From Streptomyces spectabilis (GTDB lineage: Bacteria; Actinomycetota; Actinomycetes; Streptomycetales; Streptomycetaceae): a DNA stretch of 64,000 bases. The stretch spans positions 3,854,501 to 3,918,500 of the forward strand of contig NZ_CP023690.1 in NCBI RefSeq assembly GCF_008704795.1. The letters run 5' to 3'. The notes under the pieces were generated by a model. The model searched no databases, was not told the DNA's origin, and worked only from the letters and a program-made list of their open reading frames with translations. The translations under genes and the position numbers were made by a program. Below, in pieces: positions 1 to 8,163 of this stretch (position 1 is the stretch's first letter; the number at the start of each line of letters is the position of its first letter).

Positions 1-1
1 C

Positions 2-967
2 GGCGACGTGACGACGGCCGTCGACCACGGCCTGTCCATCCTGCGGGTCGAGAAGGCCCTGAACCTGAACCTCGAACACCCCCTGAACCGGCTGTTCACC
101 GCCCACGCCTCCCTCGGCGTCCCGGCCGACTTCTGGTACGCGTCGCTGCACTACCTGGTCACCCCGCTGATCCTGATCTGGATGTTCCGCAGCCGGGCCG
201 TGCACTACGCCGCGGCCCGCACCTGGCTGATGGTCTCCACGCTCATCGGTCTGATCGGCTTCTCCTTGATGCCGACCTGTCCGCCGCGCCTGCTCGACTC
301 CGGTCACGGGTTCGTCGACACCATGGCGCAGTACAGCGACTGGGGCTGGTGGGGCGGCCAGGCCAGCGCCCCGCGGGGCCTGGGCGGCATGACCAACCAG
401 TACGCGGCGATGCCGAGCCTGCACGTCGGCTGGTCCCTGTGGTGCGGCGTGATGCTGTGGCGGTACGGACGCGGCCCGGTGGCGAAGACGGCGGCGGTCG
501 CCTATCCGCTGCTGACCACGATCGTCGTGATGGGCACCGCCAACCACTACTTCCTGGACGCGGTCGCGGGCGTCGCCGTGATGCTCGTGGGGCTGCTCCT
601 GGTCAAGCCGGTGCGCAGGCTCGCCGAGCGGGTCACGGCGCGGCTGCGGCCCGTCGTCGCGGCGGCGCTGCCCGGCCGGTCCGGGTCCGGCTCCGGGGCC
701 GGGGCCGGGTCCGCGTCCGACGGGGACACCGCGGCCGTCGAGGGCGCGGACGCGTACCCGGCGCGGGCCACGAGCGCCACTTCCGGCACACACGCCTCCG
801 TTGTCAGTGGCGGATGCCAGACTTCCACGGGTGAGCGAATTCCCCATCAGCGCAAGCTCGGTGCCGAGTCCGGCTCCCGGGCCCCGAGCGGCGCACGAGC
901 GGCCGGCCACCCCGCGGACAGCGGGGACGGCGCTGCGGCGACGGCTGGCGGAGCTGCGCGGACCTGA
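2..967 (+). CDS. PAP2-superfamily membrane phosphatase (5' end outside window)
   Basis: The reading frame is open to the window edge, so the N-terminus is probably missing; the first visible start is a GTG at 8. Counting from that GTG, the protein shows several hydrophobic spans and the two C-terminal PAP2 signature blocks: PSLHVGW at residues 136-142 and NHYFLD, with the catalytic His and downstream Asp, at 179-184. This matches the inositol-phosphoceramide-synthase-like branch of the PAP2 family, integral membrane enzymes that act on lipid phosphates. After about residue 215 the protein becomes a low-complexity Gly/Ser/Ala tail that overlaps the next gene in another frame by well over 100 bases. 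Either the tail is real and the downstream start is later, or the tail is unconstrained. The substrate cannot be told from sequence. Confidence 0.8.
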   Translation, partial: GDVTTAVDHGLSILRVEKALNLNLEHPLNRLFTAHASLGVPADFWYASLHYLVTPLILIWMFRSRAVHYAAARTWLMVSTLIGLIGFSLMPTCPPRLLDSGHGFVDTMAQYSDWGWWGGQASAPRGLGGMTNQYAAMPSLHVGWSLWCGVMLWRYGRGPVAKTAAVAYPLLTTIVVMGTANHYFLDAVAGVAVMLVGLLLVKPVRRLAERVTARLRPVVAAALPGRSGSGSGAGAGSASDGDTAAVEGADAYPARATSATSGTHASVVSGGCQTSTGERIPHQRKLGAESGSRAPSGARAAGHPADSGDGAAATAGGAART

Positions 968-2027
968 CGTACCGGCGCAGCCGCTCGACGCCCGCGCCCT
1001 CGCCGCGCTCGCGGCGAATCCGGGCTGTCACCGACGCGCGCTCCTGGACGGCGCCGGGGTGCCCAAGGCGGAGCTCGCGCACTCGCTGGGCGCGCCTTCG
1101 GCCTTCGGGCAGTCCCAGTTCGCGTTCATGCGCGGGCACGCCTTCGAGGCGCGGGTCAAGGCGGACGGCGGCGCGGAGCTGCTCCGGCTCACGCACGCGC
1201 GCGTGGGTGGCGGCCCCGAGCCGGTGCCGGGCGAGGCGAGCGTGCCGGACCTCACGGCGGCGGGTCCCCAGGGCCGCGCGGGCCGCACCGAGCTCGCGCT
1301 GCGCGAGGCCACGGCCGCCGGGGCCTGGACGCTGCTCGACCACCCCATGCTGGCCCTGGACGTCGCGGGCACCCCTGCCTTCCTTGAGCCGGACGCGGTG
1401 GTGGTCGCCCCGGACGGGACGTGGACGGTCGTCGAGATCAAGTCCTTCCCGATGATCGACGGCTCGGCGGACGCGGCGAAGGTGGGCGCGGCCGCCCGGC
1501 AGGCGGCGGTGTACGCGCTGGCCCTGGAGGACCTCGCCGCCCGTCTCGGCGACCCGGCGCCCCGGGTGCGCCACCACGTCCTCCTGGTCTGCCCCAAGGA
1601 CTTCTCGAACCTGCCGACGGCGTCCCCCGTCGACATCCGCAAGCAGCTCTCCGTCACCCGTCGCCAGCTGTCCCGGCTCGCCCGCGTCGAGGACATCGCG
1701 GCCGCCCTTCCGCCGGGCACGACGTTCGACGTCACCCGCTCCGCCGCCGAGCTGACCGCCGCGGTCGACGCGGTCCCCGCGACCTATGCGCCGGAGTGCC
1801 TCGCGGCCTGCGAGCTGGCCTTCCACTGCCGTGCCCGTGCCCGCGCGGAGGGCGAGGTGACGGCGCTCGGCCGTTCCCTGCGGGGCGAGCTCGGCGCCCT
1901 GGCCACCGTGGACCAGGCGCTGGCGGCGGCCCGGGGGGAGGCCGGGGATCCGGACGATCCGGCGGTGGCCGCGCTGCGTCGGGCCGGGGCGCTGCGGGCG
2001 GAGGCGCTGGCGGGGAGGCCCGGGTGA
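831..2027 (+). CDS. PD-(D/E)XK nuclease with predicted 4-Cys Fe-S staple
   Basis: I do not recognise a named family, but the motifs are clear. With the start at GTG 831 (398 aa), a PD-(D/E)XK core is visible: Asp188 in LEPDAVVV, then Glu202 and Lys204 in VVEIKSF. An upstream GHAFEARV block resembles the first helix of RecB/Cas4-type nucleases. One Cys lies before the core (Cys66, NPGCHRR) and three lie after it (Cys323, Cys327, Cys333; spacing C-x3-C-x5-C). This one-plus-three arrangement is that of the iron-sulfur staple of AddB, Cas4 and Dna2. The gene precedes an unknown protein and an SF1B helicase on the same strand, so a DNA end-processing role is likely (inference). TTG 801, GTG 807 and GTG 861 are other in-frame starts, and all overlap the PAP2 gene. 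Confidence 0.72.
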   Translation: MSEFPISASSVPSPAPGPRAAHERPATPRTAGTALRRRLAELRGPDVPAQPLDARALAALAANPGCHRRALLDGAGVPKAELAHSLGAPSAFGQSQFAFMRGHAFEARVKADGGAELLRLTHARVGGGPEPVPGEASVPDLTAAGPQGRAGRTELALREATAAGAWTLLDHPMLALDVAGTPAFLEPDAVVVAPDGTWTVVEIKSFPMIDGSADAAKVGAAARQAAVYALALEDLAARLGDPAPRVRHHVLLVCPKDFSNLPTASPVDIRKQLSVTRRQLSRLARVEDIAAALPPGTTFDVTRSAAELTAAVDAVPATYAPECLAACELAFHCRARARAEGEVTALGRSLRGELGALATVDQALAAARGEAGDPDDPAVAALRRAGALRAEALAGRPG

Positions 2028-2077
2028 CGCCGGTCCCGCGCGGGGCGCCCCGCTGTGCCCCATCAGCGCGCTCCGCG

Positions 2078-2107
2078 CCTCGTCCTCAAACGCCGGACGG
2101 GCTGGAC
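2078..2107 (+). repeat. Streptomyces-type intergenic dispersed element
   Basis: The 118-base gap before the next gene contains a run (cctcaaacgccggacgggct) that I know as a frequently repeated intergenic sequence in Streptomyces genomes. It occurs only once in this window, so the call rests on recall of the genus and not on repetition seen here. Its function is unknown. Confidence 0.4.
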
Positions 2108-2145
2108 GACCAAGCCCAGCAGACAAGGACCCCGAGGCACCGCAC

Positions 2146-3735
2146 ATGACCCTGATCGACAACCTGGCCCGGCTTGAGGCGACGGCCAGCGGGCGGGCGA
2201 AGCCCCGGGCCACCGTTCGCCACCGGCACCTGTCCCAGCGGCCCCTGGTCCTCGTGCCGCTGACCACGGCCGGAGAGGCGGGCGCCCCGCTCGGCGCCCT
2301 CATCGGCACCGAGCGCACGTCCCCGCGCCTGCTCGTCGTCCCCCAGCCGCGCGACCGCGACCTGCGCTTCGCCTTCCTCGCCCAGCTCGCCGACGTCCTG
2401 CTGCCGTACGTGGAGGCGTACGGCGACGACGTGGAGGCGGCCGAGCGCACCGAGACCGACCCGGAGACCGGCAAGCGCGTCAAGGTCGAGGTCGAGCTGT
2501 GCGCGGACGCGCCCCAGCTGATCGTGCCGAGCCGCGCGGGCGTCGAGTTCGTCCGGCTCCTCGGCCGCTCCATGCGGTTCCGCCGCACGGCCGAGCAGGA
2601 CCCGGACACACCGCACCCGGCGCCACCGCGCGTGCCGCTGCTCGGGCGCTGGCTGACGCACTTCGGGGAGCGCGCCCGGGTGCCCGGCGCGTCCCTGCTG
2701 CTCGCGATGACGGACCTGCTGTCGCGGCACTGGGCGACGGGCCAGTCCAGCCTGGAGGAGCAGCACCTGGGCGCGCTGCTCGCCTGGATCGAAGCGCCCG
2801 AGGGCAGCTCGGGCGCGGCCGCGGCGCTGCGCGCGGAGCTGGCCAGGGACGCCGCGGGGCAGCTGCTGTGCCCGCCCGCGGGCCCGGCCACCGACCCCGC
2901 GTTCGACAACGACCTGCTGGCTCCGGCCATCGAGGCCTACGACCGCGCGCGGACGGCCCTCGCCGCCGCCGAGGACGGCCTGGAGGCCGACGCGCGCCTG
3001 GCCGCTCTGACCGCCGCCGAGCGGGAGATCCGCGCCCTCGTCGACAGCCGCACCCGGCCCACCTGGGACGCGGTCTGGCGGGGCCTCGACGCCCTGTGCA
3101 CGCTGCCCGAGGCCGCGCACGCCGAGGACCGGTGGCGCGGCGACCGCTGGTCGTACACCGCGCACCGCGACCGGGTCGCCGCGGGCGAGCCGCCGCAGCC
3201 GCGCCTCGACGACGCGGTGACGGCGGCCCAGAAGCTGGCCACGCGCGAGCGCGAGCAGGCGCGCCTGGACGCGCACGAGGCCCTCGACGACCCGCTGGTG
3301 ATGGCCGGGCGGCGGCTGCGCGGCGAGGCGTTCGCCGGGGAGGTCACCCAGGTCGTGAGGGCGTACGGCGAGGGCAAGTCGCCGCGCCCGCGCCCGCTGG
3401 TCACCGTGCGCACGGCCGACCGGCCGCATCTGGACGAGGGCGTGAAGGTGTACCGCTCCCTGGACGGCAAACCGCAGACCGCGCACTTCGTGACGTACGA
3501 CGGCGACGAGGGCCTGCTGGTGCTGCGGATCGTGGACAAGATGGGGCGCGGCAAGGAGCCCGAGCCCGGCTCCGTGCCCGAGGTCGGCGACCGGCTGTGC
3601 TGGACGCTGTTCGAGCACGAGCAGCGGGGCGGCCCGAAGCTGCCGGACCCGGAGGACACCCCCTGGACGCACGGCGGCCCGCCGGACGCCACCGCCGAGA
3701 TTCCCGACCCCGTGACCGCGGAGGACACCCTGTGA
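2146..3735 (+). CDS. unknown protein between nuclease and helicase genes
   Basis: A 529-residue protein I cannot assign to a family. There is no signal peptide or membrane segment. The N-terminal part (about 1-200) is mixed alpha/beta, and a hydrophobic stretch around 175-200 looks helical. The middle (270-400) is rich in Ala, Arg and Glu and probably helical or coiled. The C-terminal 90 residues contain alternating beta-like strands (LVTVRTADRP, AHFVTYDGDEGLLVLRIVDK, VGDRLCWTLF) that could form a small barrel. Upf1/Dna2-type SF1B helicases carry a beta-barrel insert, so this protein may supply an accessory DNA-binding domain in trans; that is speculation. Its TGA overlaps the GTG of the helicase gene, so the two are translationally coupled. 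The start is ATG 2146, with a weak aagga upstream. Confidence 0.7.
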   Translation: MTLIDNLARLEATASGRAKPRATVRHRHLSQRPLVLVPLTTAGEAGAPLGALIGTERTSPRLLVVPQPRDRDLRFAFLAQLADVLLPYVEAYGDDVEAAERTETDPETGKRVKVEVELCADAPQLIVPSRAGVEFVRLLGRSMRFRRTAEQDPDTPHPAPPRVPLLGRWLTHFGERARVPGASLLLAMTDLLSRHWATGQSSLEEQHLGALLAWIEAPEGSSGAAAALRAELARDAAGQLLCPPAGPATDPAFDNDLLAPAIEAYDRARTALAAAEDGLEADARLAALTAAEREIRALVDSRTRPTWDAVWRGLDALCTLPEAAHAEDRWRGDRWSYTAHRDRVAAGEPPQPRLDDAVTAAQKLATREREQARLDAHEALDDPLVMAGRRLRGEAFAGEVTQVVRAYGEGKSPRPRPLVTVRTADRPHLDEGVKVYRSLDGKPQTAHFVTYDGDEGLLVLRIVDKMGRGKEPEPGSVPEVGDRLCWTLFEHEQRGGPKLPDPEDTPWTHGGPPDATAEIPDPVTAEDTL

Positions 3736-5078
3736 CCCCGGCTTCCCCCGCCGCCTTCGACCCCGGCGCCGCGGCCGCCCGCGCCACCGACGCGATCCTG
3801 CGCGACACGCTCGACGGCGCGCACCGCGGCGTCGTCGTGGACTCGCCGCCCGGCGCGGGCAAGTCCACGCTCGTCGTGCGGGCCGCCCGCGAACTGGCCG
3901 CCGCGGGACGGCCCCTGATGGTGATCGCGCAGACGAACGCCCAGGTCGACGACCTGGTCCTGCGCCTCGCCGAGAAGGACCCCGAGCTGCCGGTGGGGCG
4001 CCTGCACAGCAGCGACTCCGATCCGTACGACAAGGCGCTCGACGGCCTGGCCAACGTGAAGAAGTCCACGAAGGCCGCCGACCTCACGGGGCTCGACGTG
4101 GTGGTGTCCACCGCCGCGAAGTGGGCGCACGTGCGGGGCGTCGAGCCCTGGGGGCACGCGATCGTCGACGAGGCGTACCAGATGCGGTCGGACGCGCTGC
4201 TCGCCGTGGCCGGTCTGTTCGAGCGGGCGCTGTTCGTGGGCGACCCGGGGCAGTTGGACCCGTTCGCGATCGCCGAGGCCGAGCAGTGGGCCGGGCTCGC
4301 CTACGACCCGTCGGCGAGCGCGGTGTCCACGCTGCTCGCGCACAATCCCGAACTGCCGCAGCACCGCCTGCCGGTGTCGTGGCGGCTGCCCGCGTCGGCC
4401 GCGCCGCTGGTGTCGGACGCGTTCTATCCGTTCACGCCGTTCCGCAGCGGTACGGGCCCCGATGACCGGGCCCTGCGGTTCGCCGTGCCGTCGGACGGGT
4501 CGGGGCCCGACCGGGTCATCGACGAGGCGGCGGCCTCCGGGTGGGGCCTGCTCGAACTGCCCGCCCGGCACACGCCGCGCACCGACCCGGAGGCGGTGCG
4601 GGCCGTCGCCCTGGTGGTGCGGCGGCTGCTCGACCGGGGCGGGGCGGCCACGTCGGAGCGCGCCGCCGAGCCGGTGCCGCTGACCGCGGACCGGGTGGCG
4701 GTGGGCACGGCGCACCGCGACCAGGCGGCGGCGGTGCGCGCCGCGCTCGCGTCCCTCGGCGTGGCGGACGTGACCGTGGACACGGCGAACCGGCTCCAGG
4801 GCCGGGAGTTCGACGTCACGGTCATACTCCATCCGCTGTCGGGGCGGCCGGACGCGACGGCGTTCCACCTGGAGACGGGGCGGTTGTGCGTGCTCACCTC
4901 ACGGCACCGGCACGCGTGCGTCGTGGTGTGCCGGGCCGGCGTGGACACGCTGCTCGACGACCACCCGGCGACGGAGCCCGTACGCCTCGGCGTGACGGTG
5001 AAGTTCCCGGACGGCTGGGACGCGATGATGACGACGTGGTCCCACCTGACGGAACACCGGGTGTCCTGGCGCTCCTGA
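3732..5078 (+). CDS. SF1B DNA/RNA helicase, Upf1/Dna2-like
   Basis: A 448-aa ATP-dependent helicase with the superfamily 1 motifs in order: Walker A SPPGAGKST (residues 38-46), motif Ia around MVIAQTNAQ (63-71), motif II DEAY (146-149), motif III VGDPGQLDPF (169-178), motif IV SWRLP (216-220), motif V ANRLQGREFD near 352-361 and motif VI LTSRHRHA near 388-396. The DEAY box, the GDPGQ motif and the NRLQGREF block place it with Upf1/Dna2/IGHMBP2-type (5' to 3') helicases rather than UvrD/RecB. The start is the GTG that overlaps the previous stop (GTGA, 3732-3735); longer readings of the frame are not needed. Gene order nuclease, unknown protein, helicase suggests a split Dna2-like machine. Its last 22 codons are duplicated downstream. 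Confidence 0.85.
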   Translation: MTPASPAAFDPGAAAARATDAILRDTLDGAHRGVVVDSPPGAGKSTLVVRAARELAAAGRPLMVIAQTNAQVDDLVLRLAEKDPELPVGRLHSSDSDPYDKALDGLANVKKSTKAADLTGLDVVVSTAAKWAHVRGVEPWGHAIVDEAYQMRSDALLAVAGLFERALFVGDPGQLDPFAIAEAEQWAGLAYDPSASAVSTLLAHNPELPQHRLPVSWRLPASAAPLVSDAFYPFTPFRSGTGPDDRALRFAVPSDGSGPDRVIDEAAASGWGLLELPARHTPRTDPEAVRAVALVVRRLLDRGGAATSERAAEPVPLTADRVAVGTAHRDQAAAVRAALASLGVADVTVDTANRLQGREFDVTVILHPLSGRPDATAFHLETGRLCVLTSRHRHACVVVCRAGVDTLLDDHPATEPVRLGVTVKFPDGWDAMMTTWSHLTEHRVSWRS

Positions 5079-5239
5079 CCGCGACACCGACATCAGTGCC
5101 TCCCGCCGAGCACGTCACCGCCCCACCGCCGGACGGAGTCCGGCACGCCGCCGGAGGCGGCCGACAGAAACAGCCCGGACGGCTGGGACGCGATGATGAC
5201 GACGTGGTCCCACCTGACGGAACACCGGGTGCCCTGGCG
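5006..5239 (+). repeat. 66-bp direct repeat duplicating the helicase 3' end
   Basis: Copy 1 is 5006-5071, inside the helicase gene. Copy 2 is 5174-5239, downstream of its stop. They differ at one base (a t in copy 1 is c in copy 2). The offset is 168 bases (56 codons), so copy 2 lies in the same frame. After the helicase TGA at 5076-5078 the frame stays open through copy 2 to a second TGA at 5244-5246, where the last residues would be HLTEHRVPWRG. It looks like a recent segmental duplication or the relic of a longer or tandem gene. Confidence 0.9.
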
Positions 5240-5325
5240 GGGGTGACCAGGCGCAGCCCCCGGCCCCTTGCGGGGCAAGGGACAATGGGTCGCGGCACGT
5301 GGAGTACGAGGGAAGGAACGTGAAG

Positions 5326-5673
5326 ATGGCGGAACCCGAGGCCGGGGGCAAGCGCATGCGCCCCGCGCCGTTGCTCTTCGAGCCCGCGGAAGCCGCCGCC
5401 GACCCGGAGCACTTCTTCGATCTGGAGTCCATCGAGGACCCGCGCGAACTGCTCTCCCGGGCCACCGAGTTGACCCTCGCCTTCCGGGCGGCGACGGACC
5501 GCTCCGTGGAGTTCCAGGCCATCGCGGCCGCGCAGCTCGCCGATCCGCGGCGGTTCGACCGGCTCACCCCGGCGGACATCGCCGAGCGCGCCCGGTGGAC
5601 CGAGGACTACGCCAAGAAGATGGTGGAGTTCGGCCGGGACCTGCTGCGCCGGGACGGCTCGGGCACGCCGTAG
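5326..5673 (+). CDS. small acidic protein of unknown function
   Basis: A 115-aa soluble protein starting at ATG 5326, nine bases after a ggaagg ribosome-binding site; GTG 5320 and GTG 5299 are upstream alternatives that sit too close to the site or before it. No motif, signal peptide or membrane span is visible. The sequence is mostly helical and charged, with a FFDLESIEDPRELL block followed by a long helix (LLSRATELTLAFRAATDRSVEF) and a C-terminal helix ending in FGRDLLRRDG. The regular charge pattern and codon use of its neighbours support a real gene. I know no function for it. Confidence 0.6.
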   Translation: MAEPEAGGKRMRPAPLLFEPAEAAADPEHFFDLESIEDPRELLSRATELTLAFRAATDRSVEFQAIAAAQLADPRRFDRLTPADIAERARWTEDYAKKMVEFGRDLLRRDGSGTP

Positions 5674-5819
5674 GCCGTGCGGGCGGGCCCGCCGCACGCC
5701 CCCGCAGAAGCCCTCCTGGCATATGCCGAGGGCGCACGGTACCCCACCCGCACGGCCGCTGTCCCGAGCTTCGGGAACTCTACGGAACGGTGTGCTCACC
5801 GCGGGTACACGTAGTCGTC

Positions 5820-6422
5820 ATGACCCTCACCCTCCCCCACGCCCCGGGGCCCCGCGCGTTCGGCTCGGCGGCCGACGTGACCGCCGACGGCGCCACGTGG
5901 CTCACCTCCGCGGAAACGTATCCGCGCAGAGTCCTCGCCGACTGGCGGGCGCGGCCCCACGAACCCGCCGTGCTGTCCTGCGGCAGCGCCTTCGACGTGG
6001 TGAGCGTCCCCGCCGTCTTCGGGCGGCGCATGGTCGACCGGCTCTGGCACGAGGGGCCGGGCTCGGGGCCCGTCGCCCTGCACCGGGGGCGCGTCCTGCT
6101 CTTCGCCGCGCCCGGCACCGCCCAGCGGCTGCCCTCGCTGCTCCGCTGGGAGGAGTGGGGCTCCGCCGTGCCGTCGCTGCTCTGCCACGGGGCCGGGGAC
6201 GCCGTCACCGTGCCCCCGCTCGCGCGCGGCGACCACGACCGGCACGGGTCACGCTGGGTGGTCGCCCCCGACACCCGCAGCCCCTGGCTGCCCGGGCCCG
6301 AGGTGGTCCTCTGGGCCTGTGTACGGGCGGCCAGGGGCACCGCGGAACCGGCGGTGGGTATATCGATTTTTCCCAGCGGCGATCAGAGTGCTAAGGTCTA
6401 CGACGTCAGCAGGCGCCGCTAG
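5820..6422 (+). CDS. prim-pol-like (bifunctional primase/polymerase N-domain) protein
   Basis: A 200-aa protein starting at ATG 5820. It resembles the short Streptomyces proteins annotated as bifunctional DNA primase/polymerase, which keep only part of the N-terminal prim-pol fold: a CGSAFDVVSVPAVFGRRM block (around residue 60), then HRGRVLLFAAPGTAQRLP and WVVAPDTRSPWLPGP. I do not see an intact acidic metal-binding set, so polymerase activity is doubtful and a regulatory or degenerate role is possible. The only stop in frame (TAG 6420-6422) lies ten bases inside the tRNA-Lys gene, so the end of the coding region overlaps the tRNA promoter and its first bases. Confidence 0.6.
   Translation: MTLTLPHAPGPRAFGSAADVTADGATWLTSAETYPRRVLADWRARPHEPAVLSCGSAFDVVSVPAVFGRRMVDRLWHEGPGSGPVALHRGRVLLFAAPGTAQRLPSLLRWEEWGSAVPSLLCHGAGDAVTVPPLARGDHDRHGSRWVVAPDTRSPWLPGPEVVLWACVRAARGTAEPAVGISIFPSGDQSAKVYDVSRRR
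6391..6412 (+). promoter_or_regulatory. -10 region of tRNA-Lys copy 1
   Basis: All three tRNA-Lys genes are preceded by a TA-rich hexamer (TAAGGT, TAATAT, TAGAGT) followed by seven bases and a gtcagca block just before the tRNA. The fixed spacing in three otherwise different contexts supports a sigma-70-type -10 box. No convincing -35 box is visible. Here the hexamer is at 6392-6397. Confidence 0.55.
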
Positions 6423-6486
6423 CTCAGTTGGTTAGAGCAGCTGACTCTTAATCAGCGGGTCCGGGGTTCGAGTCCCTGGCGGCGCA
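6413..6486 (+). tRNA. tRNA-Lys (anticodon CUU), copy 1
   Basis: A 74-base cloverleaf. The acceptor stem GCGCCGC pairs with GCGGCGC, with discriminator A. The D arm is agctcagttggttagagc. The anticodon stem GCTGA/TCAGC closes loop CTCTTAA, so the anticodon is CUU and reads AAG. The T arm carries ttcgagt. CCA is not encoded. Identical genes lie at 23766-23839 and 36996-37069. Confidence 0.97.
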
Positions 6487-6493
6487 CAGACAG

Positions 6494-6528
6494 AAAGAGG
6501 CCCCTCGCGGAATGCGAGGGGCCTCTTT
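6494..6528 (+). terminator. terminator after tRNA-Lys copy 1
   Basis: A perfect 15-bp stem (aaagaggcccctcgc) with a 5-base loop follows the tRNA by seven bases. The opposite strand serves the metalloprotease gene that ends at 6555, so it probably works in both directions. Confidence 0.85.
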
Positions 6529-6554
6529 CGTTGCTGTCCGTGACCGGTGTCGGC

Positions 6555-7796
6555 TCAGGCCGGGGTGATCTCGACGGTCCAGGCGCCGGACGGCGTGCGG
6601 TCCGCGACCTCGATCCTGACCCCGGCGCCCGGCACCGTGAAGCTCTCCCCCGCGCGCACCGGCGCGTCCGCGAGCGGCGGATAGACCGACTCGCTCCAGC
6701 ACGCCTCGGTGCGCGGGTGAGCGTCCACCACCTCGACGGGACCCCGGCCCGAGGCCGTGTCGCTCTGGACGCGGTACACCAGGACGCCCTCGCTGCACGT
6801 CGCGTGGTCGTTGCCCGCGGGGCCCCGGGCCTCGATCGCGACGGCGCTGCCCCGGCCGGTGCGGATCACCGCCAGCTTGGTGCCGCCGACCCCTCGGGCG
6901 GGCGCCGCCAGGGGTTCGAGGGTCAGCCGCCGGGGGCCGCCGCCCCGCACGCAGACCACCTGGCGCGGGTCCAGCCAGCCCAGCTTCCACTTGTGCCACC
7001 CGAACAGATCAGGGGCCAGGCCGAACTGGCTGCCCATGACGTCCCAGTCGCCGACGTGCGTGTCCCAGTCGCCCTCGCCGTCGGTCGGCCGGTGGTACAG
7101 GTCCGGCAGGTCGAAGACGTGGCCCGTCTCGTGCGCGAGGACGTTGCGGTCCGGCGGATGGCGCTCGAAGACCGTGACGATGCGGCGGATCGAGGCGCCG
7201 TCGGCCCGCATCGGCCGGTCGAAGTTCACGACCTTCGTCGCGTCCGAGTCCACGCCCGGCGCGTCCGGGTCGGCCACGAAGTACACGATGTCGTACGCCG
7301 AGAAGTCCACGTGGGGATCCGCCGCGGCCATCGCGTCCCGCAGGTAGGAGGCGCGCCGCTGGGCGTTCCAGTCGCGCTCTATGGCGTACGCGGTGGACGC
7401 CTTGGGCATCGGGATCCACTCGGACTGGGGATGCGCGCGCAACTGGAACCGCCCGTACGAGGCACGCGCGAAGAAGTCGCTGGTCTCCGGGAAGTGGTCC
7501 GCGGCCAGCTCCGCGGGCGTCGTCGCCGGTGGCGAGTCGGGGAACGACAGGAAGACCATGACGGCGTCGCGGCTCCGGGTGGGGCGCGGATAGGCGGCGT
7601 TCCAGGTGTCGAGGCCCTCCGAGTGATGGGCCGCCGTGCGGCGGAGGGCGCACGGGCCCGCCGCCCCGTGGGCGATCGCGGGGCCCGCGACCAGGGACGT
7701 GGCGGCGACGGCGGTCAGACAGGTGAACAGCGTGGCCGCGGTGCGCAGCCGCTCCCCGCCACGGGTGAGCCGCCAAGGGGAGAGCTGACGCTCCAC
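6555..7796 (-). CDS. secreted M6-like zinc metalloprotease
   Basis: A 413-aa exported protein. I chose GTG 7796 because GAGG lies five bases before it and because it puts a signal peptide (RTAATLFTCLTAVAATSL then AGPAIA) near the N-terminus; the frame is open further upstream but without a better start. The zinc motif HETGHVFDLPD is at about residues 222-232 and matches HExxHxxxxxD of immune-inhibitor-A-like (M6) proteases, with an Asp in place of the usual Gly. A WDVMGSQFG segment downstream resembles the Met-turn region. Expected role is extracellular protein degradation; the substrate is unknown. The gene stands alone, divergent from cdgA and convergent with tRNA-Lys copy 1. Confidence 0.8.
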   Translation of the reverse strand: MERQLSPWRLTRGGERLRTAATLFTCLTAVAATSLVAGPAIAHGAAGPCALRRTAAHHSEGLDTWNAAYPRPTRSRDAVMVFLSFPDSPPATTPAELAADHFPETSDFFARASYGRFQLRAHPQSEWIPMPKASTAYAIERDWNAQRRASYLRDAMAAADPHVDFSAYDIVYFVADPDAPGVDSDATKVVNFDRPMRADGASIRRIVTVFERHPPDRNVLAHETGHVFDLPDLYHRPTDGEGDWDTHVGDWDVMGSQFGLAPDLFGWHKWKLGWLDPRQVVCVRGGGPRRLTLEPLAAPARGVGGTKLAVIRTGRGSAVAIEARGPAGNDHATCSEGVLVYRVQSDTASGRGPVEVVDAHPRTEACWSESVYPPLADAPVRAGESFTVPGAGVRIEVADRTPSGAWTVEITPA

Positions 7797-8163
7797 GTCG
7801 ACCTCAGGGTGCGGAATGCGGGACACCCCACCCACCCTGTGGTGATTTGTTGAAGTTCGCCCAGTTTGTCTGACCTGACCGAGTGAACATGGTCGAGAAG
7901 GCGACACTCCCGGCGCTCACTCACCGTCACAAGCGGTCGTCGCAGAAAGAAAGCGGGGCCGGGCCGAGCAGAAACGATCTGCCGCGGACTCCGGGGCCGC
8001 CTCCGCGAGGTGCGGCGGCTGGAGGCGATGCGGGCCACCCTCTATGATCGGCACACTTTCCGGGCCCCGTCGGCCGTACATGAGCGGCCGATCGCCTCCC
8101 CAGACCCGCCAGGAACAGGGGCCCCATCGACCTGCTCGATCGATCGCACTGCGGGAGCAAGCG
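7797..8163. promoter_or_regulatory. cdgA: divergent promoter region, metalloprotease / cdgA
   Basis: A 367-base region between divergent starts. No -10/-35 pair stands out. A run ctcactcaccgtcac at 7916-7930 and gagtgaacatggtc at 7891-7904 carry TCAC/GTGA half-sites of the kind bound by BldD, which is known to control cdgA in S. coelicolor, but neither forms a clean palindrome. Confidence 0.3.

Noticed and set aside
831..2027. Nuclease as Cas4
   Set aside because: The Cys pattern is similar, but there is no CRISPR array or other cas gene, and the neighbours are a helicase and an unknown protein.
804..2930. Long minus-strand open frame of about 700 codons opposite the nuclease gene
   Set aside because: It spans two well-supported plus-strand genes, has Arg/Ala/Gly-biased nonsense composition and no ribosome-binding site or motif; it is a GC-bias shadow.
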